A DNA stretch of 64,000 nucleotides from Bacteroidetes bacterium ADurb.Bin217 (GTDB lineage: Bacteria > Bacteroidota > Bacteroidia > Bacteroidales > UBA1715). Shown piece after piece: positions 10,091 through 18,909 of the stretch. A program made the translations under genes and the position numbers. Within the stretch, counting starts at the first letter, position 1; each line of letters begins with the position of its first letter. Below the pieces are notes generated by a model that ran no database searches, was not told the origin of the DNA, and worked only from the letters and a program-made list of their open reading frames with translations. The stretch is taken from NCBI GenBank assembly GCA_002069975.1, contig MWCJ01000002.1, forward strand, positions 1-64,000, given 5' to 3'.

Positions 10091-10158
10091 GTCGCTCCAA
10101 CGGAGCTTAATGTACTAAACATGTCACATGCTACAATACTATCACTCCTACGGAGCTT
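10091..10158. repeat. Two REP-like short palindromes
   Basis: GCTCC-AAC-GGAGC at 10094-10106 and CTCC-TAC-GGAG at 10145-10155 share the pattern CTCCnACGGAGCTT, 50 bases apart. A related hairpin, GCTTC-GTTA-GAGGC, lies in another intergenic region at 47436-47449. Together they look like a dispersed extragenic palindromic family. No associated transposase gene is present in the window. Confidence 0.5.
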
Positions 10159-10207
10159 TCTATGCATGTAAACATCAATAGATAGATTAAATTAGGGTTA
10201 AACACAA

Positions 10208-10261
10208 AGACTTTCAGACATTGAGACATTCCGACATTATAACAATGAACCTTCAGATATC
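10208..10261 (+). repeat. Degenerate 8-bp tandem array (unit near AGACATTC), copy A
   Basis: Consecutive octamers read AGACTTTC, AGACATTG, AGACATTC, CGACATTA, TAACAATG, then two 7-base units ending at 10261. Three further arrays with the same unit occur at 39705-39770, 47305-47330 and 47583-47620, all lying between genes or starting at a gene's stop codon. The period of 8 is not compatible with a coding repeat. Confidence 0.6.
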
Positions 10262-10320
10262 AACTATAAAAACACGTAATCATTATTTTTTTACTTTTTT
10301 TTATTTTTTTTATCATAACA

Positions 10321-10351
10321 TTTGGCTTGTATAAAAAAAATAGTACTTTTG
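10321..10351 (+). promoter_or_regulatory. Promoter for tRNA-Lys
   Basis: TTTG at 10321-10324 is followed after exactly 19 bases by TACTTTTG at 10344-10351. This matches the Bacteroidota primary-sigma form TTG-N19-TAnnTTTG. The mature tRNA starts 28 bases after the -7 box. Confidence 0.8.
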
Positions 10352-10378
10352 CACCGTCTTAAAAAAACAACAAAGACC

Positions 10379-10451
10379 GATTCAGTAGCTCAGTCGGTAG
10401 AGCACATCACTTTTAATGATGGGGTCCTGGGTTCGAATCCCAGCTGAATCA
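10379..10451 (+). tRNA. tRNA-Lys (anticodon TTT)
   Basis: The 73-base cloverleaf has a 7-bp acceptor stem GATTCAG/CTGAATC, an anticodon stem CATCA/TGATG around the loop CTTTTAA (anticodon UUU), and a T arm CTGGG-TTCGAAT-CCCAG. The discriminator base is A. The CCA end is not encoded. Confidence 0.96.
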
Positions 10452-10452
10452 C

Positions 10453-10488
10453 AAAAAACCTGAAATGAATTTTTCAGGTTTTTTTTTA
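10453..10488 (+). terminator. Terminator after tRNA-Lys
   Basis: AACCTGAAA (10457-10465) pairs with TTTCAGGTT (10472-10480) around a 6-base loop, with A-rich and T-rich flanks of 8 or more T. It begins two bases after the tRNA discriminator base and separates the tRNA from porQ. Confidence 0.85.
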
Positions 10489-10573
10489 TATGTATACCAC
10501 AATCTATAAAAATTCGTTACTTTGTAATCCCAAAACAATCGAAGTTTTTGGAATACGAATTTATAATGATATA

Positions 10574-11635
10574 ATGAAATATAGTATCTACTTTTTTATA
10601 CTATTTGTTTGTTCAACAGCTCATGCTCAGTTGGGGGGTACATCAGTATATGAATTTGTAAAAATACCTTATTCTGCTCGCGAAAATGCCTTAGGGGGTG
10701 AATGCATTTCATTGAACGATGGTGATGTTTCATTAGCTTTAAAAAATCCGTCATTACTCGACACATCATATTCGTATGCATTTAGCGGCACATGGGGTGG
10801 ATTTCATATAGCTCAAACAAATATTGGAGCAGGCAGTTTTGCCTGTGCATATACAGTAAATCCAAAAGTTACCGCACTTGCCGGTATTCAATTTATAAAT
10901 TACGGACGATTTTTCGGATACGACGAAGACGGCAATTATACCGGAACATTTTTCGGATCCGACTACCAAATTATTTTAGGCGGGTCGTATCAATTGCATA
11001 AACATCTGTACGGAGGCGTTTCGATAAAACCAATCTTATCGTATTTAGAATCATACAGTTCTTACGGATTGTTAGGCGATATAGCACTCCACTATAAACG
11101 CCCCGAGGAATTTCTATCAATCAGCCTTATAGCACGTAATATTGGTACCCAAATTACAAGCTATACATCGCAACAAAAAGAATCTGTCCCCTACAGTATA
11201 GATTTAGGTATTACAAAACGATTACAACATGCTCCCTTACGGTTTACAATTTCATATTTAGATATTCAACAGTTCAATTTAGATTACGATAATATTTTAA
11301 AACAAAAAACCAACTTAATAAACCAAGAACAAACATCTGATGATAAACTATTTACAACTATCAGAGTTAACACCATGAAACATCTACAATTTTCGGCCGA
11401 ACTTTTACTCTTTAAACATATTGATTTTTTGCTCGGATATAATTATAGAAATTCAGAAGAAATGTCGTTTGGAGCATCGAAAAAAGGTACAGGAATAAGT
11501 GCCGGAGCTCGCATAAAAACGCCATTCGCTCACATAAGTTACGGTTGGTCGAAACAACATGTTGCTGGAGGTTTACATTTCATTTCTCTCACTACAAATA
11601 TTCAAACCATAGTTTCTAAATTCACACCATTATGA
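10574..11635 (+). CDS. porQ: Type IX secretion system protein PorQ
   Basis: An outer-membrane beta-barrel-type protein that belongs to the T9SS surface attachment machinery with PorU, PorV and PorZ. The start at 10574 gives 353 residues with a clear signal peptide (MKYSIYFFILFVCSTAHAQ). An upstream in-frame ATG at 10490 would add 28 residues before the signal peptide and lies in the tRNA terminator tail, so it was rejected. Recognisable features are the opening GGTSVYEFVKIPYSAREN, ALGG, and the run of beta strands ending GRIKTP-like and SYGWS. The order porQ-cmk-ispH supports the call. The stop overlaps the cmk start (ATGA). Confidence 0.88.
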   Translation: MKYSIYFFILFVCSTAHAQLGGTSVYEFVKIPYSARENALGGECISLNDGDVSLALKNPSLLDTSYSYAFSGTWGGFHIAQTNIGAGSFACAYTVNPKVTALAGIQFINYGRFFGYDEDGNYTGTFFGSDYQIILGGSYQLHKHLYGGVSIKPILSYLESYSSYGLLGDIALHYKRPEEFLSISLIARNIGTQITSYTSQQKESVPYSIDLGITKRLQHAPLRFTISYLDIQQFNLDYDNILKQKTNLINQEQTSDDKLFTTIRVNTMKHLQFSAELLLFKHIDFLLGYNYRNSEEMSFGASKKGTGISAGARIKTPFAHISYGWSKQHVAGGLHFISLTTNIQTIVSKFTPL

Positions 11636-12300
11636 TTATAGCAATAGATGGATACTCATCGTGCGGCAAAAGCACAATTGCCAAAGGAATTGCCAAAGAA
11701 TTAGGATATACATATATAGATACCGGTGCCATGTATCGTGCAGTTACTTTATTTTGTTTACAAAACAATAGTATTCAACAAAATGAAATTAACGAATTTT
11801 TACTAAAAAAATATATTGACACTTTACATATAAGCTTTGTTTACGATGCACAAACGCAAACACAACAAACCTATTTAAACGGAGTAAATGTAGAACATGA
11901 AATCCGAAGATTAGAAGTCGCAAATTGGGTAAGTCCGGTAAGTAAAATTGGATTTGTACGTCAAAAACTTGTTGCTATGCAGCGAGAACTTGCAGCTCAT
12001 GGCAATATAGTTATGGATGGCAGAGATATTGGCACTGTTGTATTTCCTCATGCTGATTATAAATTTTTTATAACAGCTTCGGCTCAGATAAGAGCACAAC
12101 GCAGATACGACGAATTATTGGCAAAAGGCGAACAAGTAAATTTTGAGGAAGTTCTACACAATATTGAACAACGCGATTTGATAGATACCACTCGAACCGA
12201 AAGCCCACTAACTCAAGCTGAAGATGCTATTGTATTTGACACAAGTAATGTAACCCGTGAACAACAATTGGAATGGATACTGGAAAAAATTCGCAAATAA
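11632..12300 (+). CDS. cmk: Cytidylate kinase
   Basis: Phosphorylates CMP and dCMP with ATP for nucleotide synthesis in the cytoplasm. The 222-residue protein has the P-loop GYSSCGKSTIAKG near residue 8, the substrate motif YIDTGAMYRA, the DGRDIGTVVFP segment near residue 125 and the arginine-rich lid region around QRDLIDTTR. It overlaps porQ by 4 bases and ispH by 28 bases, so the three genes are a tightly coupled operon. Confidence 0.96.
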   Translation: MIIAIDGYSSCGKSTIAKGIAKELGYTYIDTGAMYRAVTLFCLQNNSIQQNEINEFLLKKYIDTLHISFVYDAQTQTQQTYLNGVNVEHEIRRLEVANWVSPVSKIGFVRQKLVAMQRELAAHGNIVMDGRDIGTVVFPHADYKFFITASAQIRAQRRYDELLAKGEQVNFEEVLHNIEQRDLIDTTRTESPLTQAEDAIVFDTSNVTREQQLEWILEKIRK

Positions 12301-13172
12301 TTCAAATAGATAATAAATCGGGATTTTGTTTTGGGGTAATTAACGCTATAAAACGAGCCGAACAAGCACTTGCCGAAAACGAGACATTATACTGTTTAGG
12401 TGACATCGTACACAATGGTGCCGAAGTAGCCCGATTAGAACATATGGGATTAATAACTATAACCCGCGAAGAATTTGCTAAATTAAAAAATTGCACTGTA
12501 TTGCTCCGTGCTCATGGTGAACCACCCGAAACTTACGAAATTGCAAAACAAAATAATATTACAATTATTGATGCAACATGCCCTGTAGTATTACAATTGC
12601 AACGAAAAATTAAAAAAGGATACGAACAACAAAAACAACAAAATGGTCAAGTACTATTATTCGGCAAACAAGGGCATGCTGAAATTGTTGGATTACAAGG
12701 GCAAACTCAAAATAATGCAATCGTAATTTCTAATATAGACGATTTACAAAAAGTTGATTTTACAAGACCTATCGAGTTGTTTTCACAAACGACTAAAAGT
12801 TTAAATGAATTTAGCGAATTACAGAAAACGATTCAAGACAAAATTCAAAATTCAAATATTCCTGCTCCTCATTTTATTGCTCATGATACTGTTTGCCGAC
12901 AAGTTGCAAACAGGGAAACAGAATTAAAAAAATTTGCATTACAATATGAACTCATTTTATTCGTAAGCGGTAAAAAAAGTTCAAACGGCAAAGTGCTTTT
13001 TGATATTTGCAAACAAGTAAATCCTCAAACATATTTTGTTGCTAATATCGAAGACATTAAAGATGTACCTTTTAAAACAGCTAAATCTATAGGTATATGC
13101 GGAGCTACATCAACACCTATATGGCTTATGGAAGATATTGCAAGTCATATCAAAAAAATGAGCATTCAATAA
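12273..13172 (+). CDS. ispH: 4-hydroxy-3-methylbut-2-enyl diphosphate reductase
   Basis: Last enzyme of the MEP isoprenoid pathway, making isopentenyl and dimethylallyl diphosphate with an iron-sulfur cluster. The 299-residue length fits the family. The three cluster cysteines are C19 (SGFCFGV), C103 (DATCPVV) and C276 (GICGATSTP). The conserved LRAHGEPP and GKQGHAEIVG segments supply substrate-binding histidines. The start lies inside cmk in another frame, and no later ATG precedes the essential first cysteine. It converges on a lipoprotein gene 10 bases away, with no clear terminator between. Confidence 0.95.
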   Translation: MDTGKNSQIIQIDNKSGFCFGVINAIKRAEQALAENETLYCLGDIVHNGAEVARLEHMGLITITREEFAKLKNCTVLLRAHGEPPETYEIAKQNNITIIDATCPVVLQLQRKIKKGYEQQKQQNGQVLLFGKQGHAEIVGLQGQTQNNAIVISNIDDLQKVDFTRPIELFSQTTKSLNEFSELQKTIQDKIQNSNIPAPHFIAHDTVCRQVANRETELKKFALQYELILFVSGKKSSNGKVLFDICKQVNPQTYFVANIEDIKDVPFKTAKSIGICGATSTPIWLMEDIASHIKKMSIQ

Positions 13173-13182
13173 GCTTCTCTAT

Positions 13183-14340
13183 CTAATATCTCGAATAAAA
13201 CGATGACAATCTACTCGTTACCTGATCATAAATAGGTTTTGTAAATTCCACAAACAAATCTTGCGGTGCAGGTGGCTGTACTTCTCGTTGTTTTGTCATA
13301 TTTAACTGTTGTTGCGTTAGTGCTCTATCATCGCCGTTGAAACTTGCCCATTCGCTTATCCATATAAATTCTCCAGGCATTTTGTCTTGCATCAATATTT
13401 TTTTGGTAGCAAATTCTATCACTCGTACATCAACCAAACCTTTTGATATTACTTCTTTACGAAATGAGGTATACTCGGCTGTAACTCGATTTTTAACCGG
13501 AACTTTTGTACCATCGGGTTTAGTATATTCACCAACTTTCACACTATCTTTGCTGGTAACGGTAATCGTTTTTTGAGTCAATTTAGAATTTCCAACTATA
13601 AAATCATCAAATTGAATCCGAATCACATGATCTGGAACTAATTTCAGTTTTTCTGCTTGTCGCGGCAAATACAATTCAATAAATTGACGCGATTTAAACA
13701 TATCGTTGATATATGCTTCAATATTGTTTTGAAAAAATTCGGCACTTATTTGTAATCGACCTGCTCCTACGGGAATTTGTTCGAGTACTACTTTGAGAGT
13801 CGCCAATTCTTTTGCTTGAGGTATCAGTGTTTCTATATCTTTGTACCCGGCAACATAATTGCCTGCTTTCACAAATAAATAATATGCTTCGCGGGCTGTT
13901 TCACGTGTTTTTTTGTCGAATTCTCGTTTACCCGCCGCATAACATTCTTCAGCAGCATTTTTCTTTGCTGTATTCAACTCCGACTCGTAGCGAAACGGCG
14001 AGGGAACTATTTTTTTTGCTGCCGGGCAACGCGAAATTTCATTTGCCAGATTGTTTACCGTTTCCATATACTGTACGGTATATCCCCACTTAAATTGGTC
14101 ATTACTTTTGAGCGACAATTCTATTTGCTCTTTATAATAACTTACAGCCAAAGGATACGCCTGACGAAGAGTAGATGCTGCTTTTTTGTTTGTAGGACTT
14201 TTACGAAGTTTTTGTACCGACTTCAAAACTGCTTCGGCATAATTACCTTTTTCTAAAGCTTTTTTGCCCGAACACTGAACAAACAATACTGATGTAGAAA
14301 ACAAAAGAATTGCTATAACCGACGATGTAAATGCTTTCAT
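13183..14340 (-). CDS. Bacteroidota lipoprotein with helical repeat-like N-terminal half
   Basis: A 385-residue predicted lipoprotein. The signal peptide ends in VLFVQC with the lipidated Cys at residue 23. The next 170 residues are Lys/Ala-rich helices (GNYAEAVLKSVQKLRKSPTNKK, then a second EEC-YAAGKREFDKK-TREAYYLF pattern) that resemble degenerate TPR units. The C-terminal half looks beta-rich. I do not recognise a named family. It converges with ispH and stands alone on the minus strand, and nothing around it points to a pathway. Confidence 0.75.
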   Translation of the reverse strand: MKAFTSSVIAILLFSTSVLFVQCSGKKALEKGNYAEAVLKSVQKLRKSPTNKKAASTLRQAYPLAVSYYKEQIELSLKSNDQFKWGYTVQYMETVNNLANEISRCPAAKKIVPSPFRYESELNTAKKNAAEECYAAGKREFDKKTRETAREAYYLFVKAGNYVAGYKDIETLIPQAKELATLKVVLEQIPVGAGRLQISAEFFQNNIEAYINDMFKSRQFIELYLPRQAEKLKLVPDHVIRIQFDDFIVGNSKLTQKTITVTSKDSVKVGEYTKPDGTKVPVKNRVTAEYTSFRKEVISKGLVDVRVIEFATKKILMQDKMPGEFIWISEWASFNGDDRALTQQQLNMTKQREVQPPAPQDLFVEFTKPIYDQVTSRLSSFYSRY

Positions 14341-14419
14341 AGTAGTTAAAAATTACTGAGTAAAAATAAATGATTTTGAGAATAGTACCTCACCATTTCG
14401 CTTTTCAAACATAATGCCA

Positions 14420-14977
14420 TTACCCCGGCATTTCTGCATACATCAATTTTTTGCCGGTTACCGCAAGCGATATTGCCAAAGCAAGTGTAACAATGCTAGA
14501 TACTAAAATACCAATTTTACTTGCAAACGTATACTCATACACCACAGCAATCACTGCTACGACTATAGAACTCAATATCATAGCCGATCCTATTATAATT
14601 TTACGTCGTAAAGCAATCGTGCTTAGTTTTTTGAAACGCAATTTACCGTCTATTACCCCACTTACAAATGCCCCCACTACAGAAAACGGTAACAATACCG
14701 ACAAAAACAATACAAACGCAGCTATTTCTTGGGATTTAAAATCAGGTAAAACAATATTTAATAAGGCAAATTGCATAATAAACACTGCTATTGTTTGAGG
14801 AAAGTGAACAGCTATGGGATGTAAATCTAAATCAAGGAATTTTCTACGTTTTTCCGACATACGGTCTTTATATGGTTCAAAAACTTTACTCGACACACCG
14901 CAGGCAGGACATTCATCACCCAATTTATCTTTCTCCATGATATAGCCACATGGCTTGCATCTTACTAATTCTTTCAT
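14420..14977 (-). CDS. Rubredoxin-like zinc/iron ribbon plus DUF2231-type membrane protein
   Basis: About 185 residues. The N-terminus has two CxxC knuckles (VRCKPCGYIM and DECPACG), a rubredoxin or rubrerythrin-type metal ribbon. After a charged linker comes LDLHPIAVHFPQ, the opening signature of DUF2231-like membrane domains, then four hydrophobic helices. The histidines of LHPIAVHFP may bind metal or haem (inference). An electron-transfer role in the inner membrane is plausible but unproven. The start at 14977 (MKELVRC) was preferred. A start at 14983 adds only two residues. Confidence 0.75.
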   Translation of the reverse strand: MKELVRCKPCGYIMEKDKLGDECPACGVSSKVFEPYKDRMSEKRRKFLDLDLHPIAVHFPQTIAVFIMQFALLNIVLPDFKSQEIAAFVLFLSVLLPFSVVGAFVSGVIDGKLRFKKLSTIALRRKIIIGSAMILSSIVVAVIAVVYEYTFASKIGILVSSIVTLALAISLAVTGKKLMYAEMPG

Positions 14978-15258
14978 ATACATTAAATTTGGTTACAAAT
15001 ATAAAAAGAATTTCGTAGAGGACTTACATTTTGATTATATAAAAAATATTGCTGTAAGAAGTAACGCACTTATTGAAACTACTATAACTAAAAATTTGGT
15101 AAACATATCTGTAATTTTTAAAGGTTTAATTGTATAGACTTCCAACAAGGCTTTTCATTACAGTTTTTTGAGGAGAATTACATTTTTTATTAGATATGAT
15201 TAATACATTGTATATTTTTGCCTAAAGTTTTAAATATAATTAAAACTCTAAAAAAATT

Positions 15259-16560
15259 ATGGAAGTATTTTTTATTTCAATTGCTTTGATATTCCTTGCC
15301 ATTTATGGCTTAGGCGTGCTCAAAGATTTTATTGAAATGATTTGGAAACTGCGAAGCAAACAAGAATCGTTTAAGGAACAGATTCAAAACAAACGAGTTT
15401 CAAAACTAACAGTAATTCAAGAAGTTGAAGAGATACTTCATACGTCTAGCAATTACTATATACAATTGGACAGCGAACAAAAAAAGAAATTTATACAACG
15501 CACCATGTATTTTATGCAACACACCCAATACAATGTATACGAGGGAGTTGTACTAACAAATGTACTGCGAGTTCTTATTGCTGCCTGTGCAGTCCAAATT
15601 ACATTTGGATTGAATGTTTGCTTGTCGCTCAAAATAAAAAAAATTCGATTGTATCCCGACCTCATGTATATTCGTTCACGCAATACATATGTCAAAGGTT
15701 TTTTTCATCCACATGGCGTGGTGCATGTGTCGGTAAAACATTTTATTGAAGGACACAACAATCAATCCGATGGAATTCATCTTGGATTGCACGAAATGGC
15801 TCATGCTATGGAACAAATTATCCTTAGCAATAATTCTTTTTCGTTTTTATTCAAAGATTTAGTAAGCAAATGGATACATGCAACAGAAGAAACCACTGAT
15901 TATTCTATTGACAAAGAAGAACATGCATTTATACGAAAATATGGCATAACCAATACACATGAATTCTTTGCGGTATGTATCGAAAATTTCTTTGAACGGC
16001 CTCGCGAATTTGCATCAAAACTGCCAATGATTTACAAGCATATGTGTATTATATTGAATCAAAATCCTATTGAACCTCTGCCCCACACATGGGTACCGAT
16101 TACACACAACAATTACACAAAACCAAAATTTACCGAAACCATGCATATGAAACAATTGGCATTGATAACAATATTTTCGGCAATTCTTATAAGCTATCTT
16201 TTATATGAAAGTTTTGAATCGGGGTCGGCAATGCCAATAATATTCTTTGTTTCAACATATAATATTGCAAAAATTATAGAATTTTTCACCGCACGCCGTA
16301 TGGAATTTTATGACAATTATATTCTTTTCCGAAGTATGCTGTGGGGCACTAAAGATATTATACCTACCAAACACTTGTTGTATATATCGGCACATCAAAC
16401 ATTGGCAAGCGATGTACGTAAAAAACTTTCGTTTGTATATCACAAACAAGGATTACAAGAAACGCACGACATATTTATACCCGACAAAACTTTTTTGGAA
16501 CAAGTAAAAGCATACGCCAAAAGCAATAATTTTGTGTTTATTGACAAAACAGAGGGGTAA
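15259..16560 (+). CDS. Membrane-anchored M90 (MtfA-like) zinc peptidase with PH-like C-terminal region
   Basis: A 433-residue protein. An N-terminal TM helix (residues 1-20) is followed by a domain resembling MtfA/M90 peptidases: HEMAH at 178-182 supplies the two zinc histidines and catalytic Glu, and a later HEFFAVCIENFF supplies the distal Glu. MtfA of E. coli is a soluble peptidase of about 265 residues. Here a further 150 residues follow, with two TM helices (about 300-340) and a beta-rich region beginning MEFYDNYILFRS that looks PH-like. A -7-like box TATTTTTG lies at 15213-15220. The substrate is unknown. Confidence 0.8.
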   Translation: MEVFFISIALIFLAIYGLGVLKDFIEMIWKLRSKQESFKEQIQNKRVSKLTVIQEVEEILHTSSNYYIQLDSEQKKKFIQRTMYFMQHTQYNVYEGVVLTNVLRVLIAACAVQITFGLNVCLSLKIKKIRLYPDLMYIRSRNTYVKGFFHPHGVVHVSVKHFIEGHNNQSDGIHLGLHEMAHAMEQIILSNNSFSFLFKDLVSKWIHATEETTDYSIDKEEHAFIRKYGITNTHEFFAVCIENFFERPREFASKLPMIYKHMCIILNQNPIEPLPHTWVPITHNNYTKPKFTETMHMKQLALITIFSAILISYLLYESFESGSAMPIIFFVSTYNIAKIIEFFTARRMEFYDNYILFRSMLWGTKDIIPTKHLLYISAHQTLASDVRKKLSFVYHKQGLQETHDIFIPDKTFLEQVKAYAKSNNFVFIDKTEG

Positions 16561-16604
16561 AAAAATTAAAATCCCCCTACACATCATTTTTTTACAAAAA
16601 AAAA

Positions 16605-16635
16605 TTGCATACCCATAACTATTTATATACTTTTG
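16605..16635 (+). promoter_or_regulatory. Promoter for ornithine aminotransferase gene
   Basis: TTG at 16605-16607 is followed after 20 bases by TACTTTTG at 16628-16635, matching the Bacteroidota consensus. The start codon lies about 46 bases downstream. Confidence 0.7.
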
Positions 16636-16681
16636 GCTCTCATTTTTTAGTACTAATTTTTAAATAAAACAAACAAAGCGT

Positions 16682-17905
16682 ATGGCTCAATTGACTCCTC
16701 AAGATTATATGGCACGCGAAGACAAGTATGGTGCGCATAATTATCATCCGCTTCCGGTAGTGTTGGAAAAAGGCGAAGGTGTATATATGTGGGATGTAGA
16801 AGGAAATAAATACTACGATTTTCTTTCGGCATATTCTGCAGTTAACCAAGGACACTGTCATCCTAAGATTATTAATGCACTCATAGAGCAATCAAAAAAA
16901 CTCACTCTTACATCACGCGCATTCTACAACAATGTATTGGGCGAATTTGAAGAGTATGTAACAAAATATTTCGGATACGACAAGGTATTGCCTATGAATA
17001 CCGGTGCCGAAGCCGATGAAACTGCATTGAAACTTGCTCGCCGTTGGGGAGTTAAGAAAAAAGGTATTGCAAACGAAGAAGTTAAAATTATTTGCTGCGA
17101 AGGAAATTTCCATGGACGTACAATTACTATTGTTTCTATGTCTAACGATCCCGATTCGTTTGCAAACTACGGTCCGCTTACTCCGGGATTTATTCGTATA
17201 CCATACAACGATACCAGAGCATTGGAAGAAGTGCTTGAACAACACGGAAAAACTGTTGCAGGATTCCTTGTAGAACCTATTCAAGGTGAAGCTGGTGTGT
17301 ATGTACCCGATAGTGGATTTTTGAAAAAATCATACGAATTGTGTAAAAAACATAATGTATTATTCATTGCCGACGAAGTACAAACTGGATTGGCACGTAC
17401 CGGTAAAATGTTGGCATGCGACCACGAAGGTGTTCGTCCCGATATTTTGATTTTAGGAAAAGCATTGAGCGGCGGTGTTTTACCCGTATCATGTGCCCTT
17501 GCCGACGACGAAGTGATGCTTTGCATTAAACCCGGAGAACACGGTTCTACCTATGGCGGAAACCCTGTGGCTGGTAAAGTTGCTATTGCTGCGTTAGAAG
17601 TGTTGAAAGAGGAAAATTTATGTGAAAATTCAGAAACGTTAGGTGCATTGTTCCGCGAAGAATTAAACAAAATAAACCACCCAATGAAAAAATTGGTACG
17701 TGGTAAAGGATTGTTGAATGCGGTAGTAATAGAACCTCATAATGGCAAAACAGCGTGGGATTTTTGCTTAGCACTCAAAGAAAACGGATTGCTTGCAAAA
17801 CCTACACACGAACATATCGTGCGTTTTGCACCACCACTTATCATAAACGAAGCTCAAATTCGTGAATGTGTCGCAATTATTGAAAAAACATTTAATCAGT
17901 TTTAA
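16682..17905 (+). CDS. rocD: Ornithine--oxo-acid aminotransferase
   Basis: Converts ornithine and 2-oxoglutarate to glutamate semialdehyde and glutamate, using PLP, and links arginine breakdown to proline and glutamate. The 407-residue length matches the family. Class III aminotransferase signatures include the PLP phosphate site [15 protein letters not shown], the aromatic [10 protein letters not shown], the cofactor Asp in [13 protein letters not shown] and the Schiff-base lysine K260 in GKALSGG. The N-terminal NYHPLPVVL and substrate-site [13 protein letters not shown] favour ornithine over acetylornithine. It is monocistronic, with its own promoter and terminator. Confidence 0.93.
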   Translation: MAQLTPQDYMAREDKYGAHNYHPLPVVLEKGEGVYMWDVEGNKYYDFLSAYSAVNQGHCHPKIINALIEQSKKLTLTSRAFYNNVLGEFEEYVTKYFGYDKVLPMNTGAEADETALKLARRWGVKKKGIANEEVKIICCEGNFHGRTITIVSMSNDPDSFANYGPLTPGFIRIPYNDTRALEEVLEQHGKTVAGFLVEPIQGEAGVYVPDSGFLKKSYELCKKHNVLFIADEVQTGLARTGKMLACDHEGVRPDILILGKALSGGVLPVSCALADDEVMLCIKPGEHGSTYGGNPVAGKVAIAALEVLKEENLCENSETLGALFREELNKINHPMKKLVRGKGLLNAVVIEPHNGKTAWDFCLALKENGLLAKPTHEHIVRFAPPLIINEAQIRECVAIIEKTFNQF

Positions 17906-17916
17906 AATAAAACAGA

Positions 17917-17947
17917 ACGGGAGCATTTGTAATTGCTCCCGTTTTTA
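17917..17947 (+). terminator. Terminator after ornithine aminotransferase
   Basis: ACGGGAGCA (17917-17925) pairs with TGCTCCCGT around a short loop, followed by TTTTT. It starts 11 bases after the rocD stop. Confidence 0.88.
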
Positions 17948-18166
17948 ATTTTAAAAGCAATAAAAACAGATTTTAATACTAGAAATTTCAAAATTACAAT
18001 CTATAAATTTGGCACTACAAGACTAATAATTATAGTATTAAACTAGTATTGAAATTAAAAATAACAAAAACAATAAAAAAAAGTGTTAAATAGTTTGTTT
18101 GTTAGTATAAAAATCCATTATTTTGCACCTCGATTTTTAAGAACGTTACAAAAATAAATAACAGAA

Positions 18167-18409
18167 ATGTCAAGAGTTTGTCAAATAACAGGAAAAAAAG
18201 CGATGACAGGTAACAATGTATCGCATTCCAACACAAAAACCAAACGAGTTTTTGATGTAAATTTGTTCGATAAAAAATACTATTTAGCAGAAGAAGACAG
18301 ATGGGTTTCCATTAAAGTATCTGCAAACGGTATTAGAACTATAAATAAAAAAGGCTTATTAAATGCGTTAAAAGACGCTAAAGCAAAAGGTTATATTAAA
18401 TCTTTCTAA
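18167..18409 (+). CDS. rpmB: 50S ribosomal protein bL28
   Basis: An 80-residue ribosomal protein of the large subunit. It starts with the family signature [20 protein letters not shown] and continues with the basic, strand-rich body ([16 protein letters not shown]). The sequence about 40 bases upstream (TTATTTTGCACC) is one mismatch from the -7 consensus. It begins the rpmB-rpmG-DUF4295 operon found in many Bacteroidota. Confidence 0.97.
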   Translation: MSRVCQITGKKAMTGNNVSHSNTKTKRVFDVNLFDKKYYLAEEDRWVSIKVSANGIRTINKKGLLNALKDAKAKGYIKSF

Positions 18410-18420
18410 ACAAATAAACA

Positions 18421-18603
18421 ATGGCAAAAAAAGGTAACAGAGTACAAGTTATTCTTGAGTGTACAGAGCACAAAGAAAGCGGAATGGCCGGAACATCACG
18501 ATATATTACTACAAAAAACCGCAAAAATGTACCGGACAGAATGGAGATGAAAAAATACAATCCCATTTTAAGAAAAATGACTATTCACAGAGAAATTAAA
18601 TAA
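18421..18603 (+). CDS. rpmG: 50S ribosomal protein bL33
   Basis: A 60-residue large-subunit protein with the L33 pattern [15 protein letters not shown] and [17 protein letters not shown]. It has only one cysteine, so it is a zinc-free (C-minus) form, unlike versions with two CxxC pairs. It lies 12 bases after rpmB and 10 bases before the DUF4295 gene. Confidence 0.96.
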   Translation: MAKKGNRVQVILECTEHKESGMAGTSRYITTKNRKNVPDRMEMKKYNPILRKMTIHREIK

Positions 18604-18612
18604 TTAAAGACT

Positions 18613-18765
18613 ATGGCAAAGAAAGTAGTTGCATCGTTACAAAAAGGAGCCGGTAAAGAATTTACTAAAGTAGTTCGTTGTATTAAATCAGAAACAACCG
18701 GAGCGTATACATTTAAAGAAGAAATGGTACCTAATGCAATGGTACAATCTGTATTGAGCAAATAG
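18613..18765 (+). CDS. DUF4295 small protein
   Basis: A 50-residue basic protein, MAKKVVASLQKGAGKEFTKV onward, ending VQSVLSK. It matches the short DUF4295 family, which in Bacteroidota sits directly after rpmB-rpmG. That position suggests an association with the ribosome, but the function is unknown. It lies 10 bases after rpmG, and a strong terminator follows 21 bases later. Confidence 0.88.
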   Translation: MAKKVVASLQKGAGKEFTKVVRCIKSETTGAYTFKEEMVPNAMVQSVLSK

Positions 18766-18786
18766 TAGTTTCTCATAAACTCACAT

Positions 18787-18826
18787 ATACCCTTATCAAT
18801 ACTCATTGATAAGGGTATTTTTTTAT
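18787..18826 (+). terminator. Terminator of the rpmB-rpmG-DUF4295 operon
   Basis: A perfect 14-bp stem (ATACCCTTATCAAT at 18787-18800 with its complement at 18805-18818) closes a 4-base loop and is followed by a run of T. Confidence 0.92.
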
Positions 18827-18909
18827 CGTTCGTTTATATACTTCAACACACAATAAACAGTACATACCTTAGCACCTCTCCCTAACCTACCACATACTTC
18901 AATTAACAA

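Noticed and set aside
10490-10573. 28-residue N-terminal extension of PorQ
   Set aside because: It would begin in the tRNA terminator tail and place non-signal residues before a clear signal peptide.
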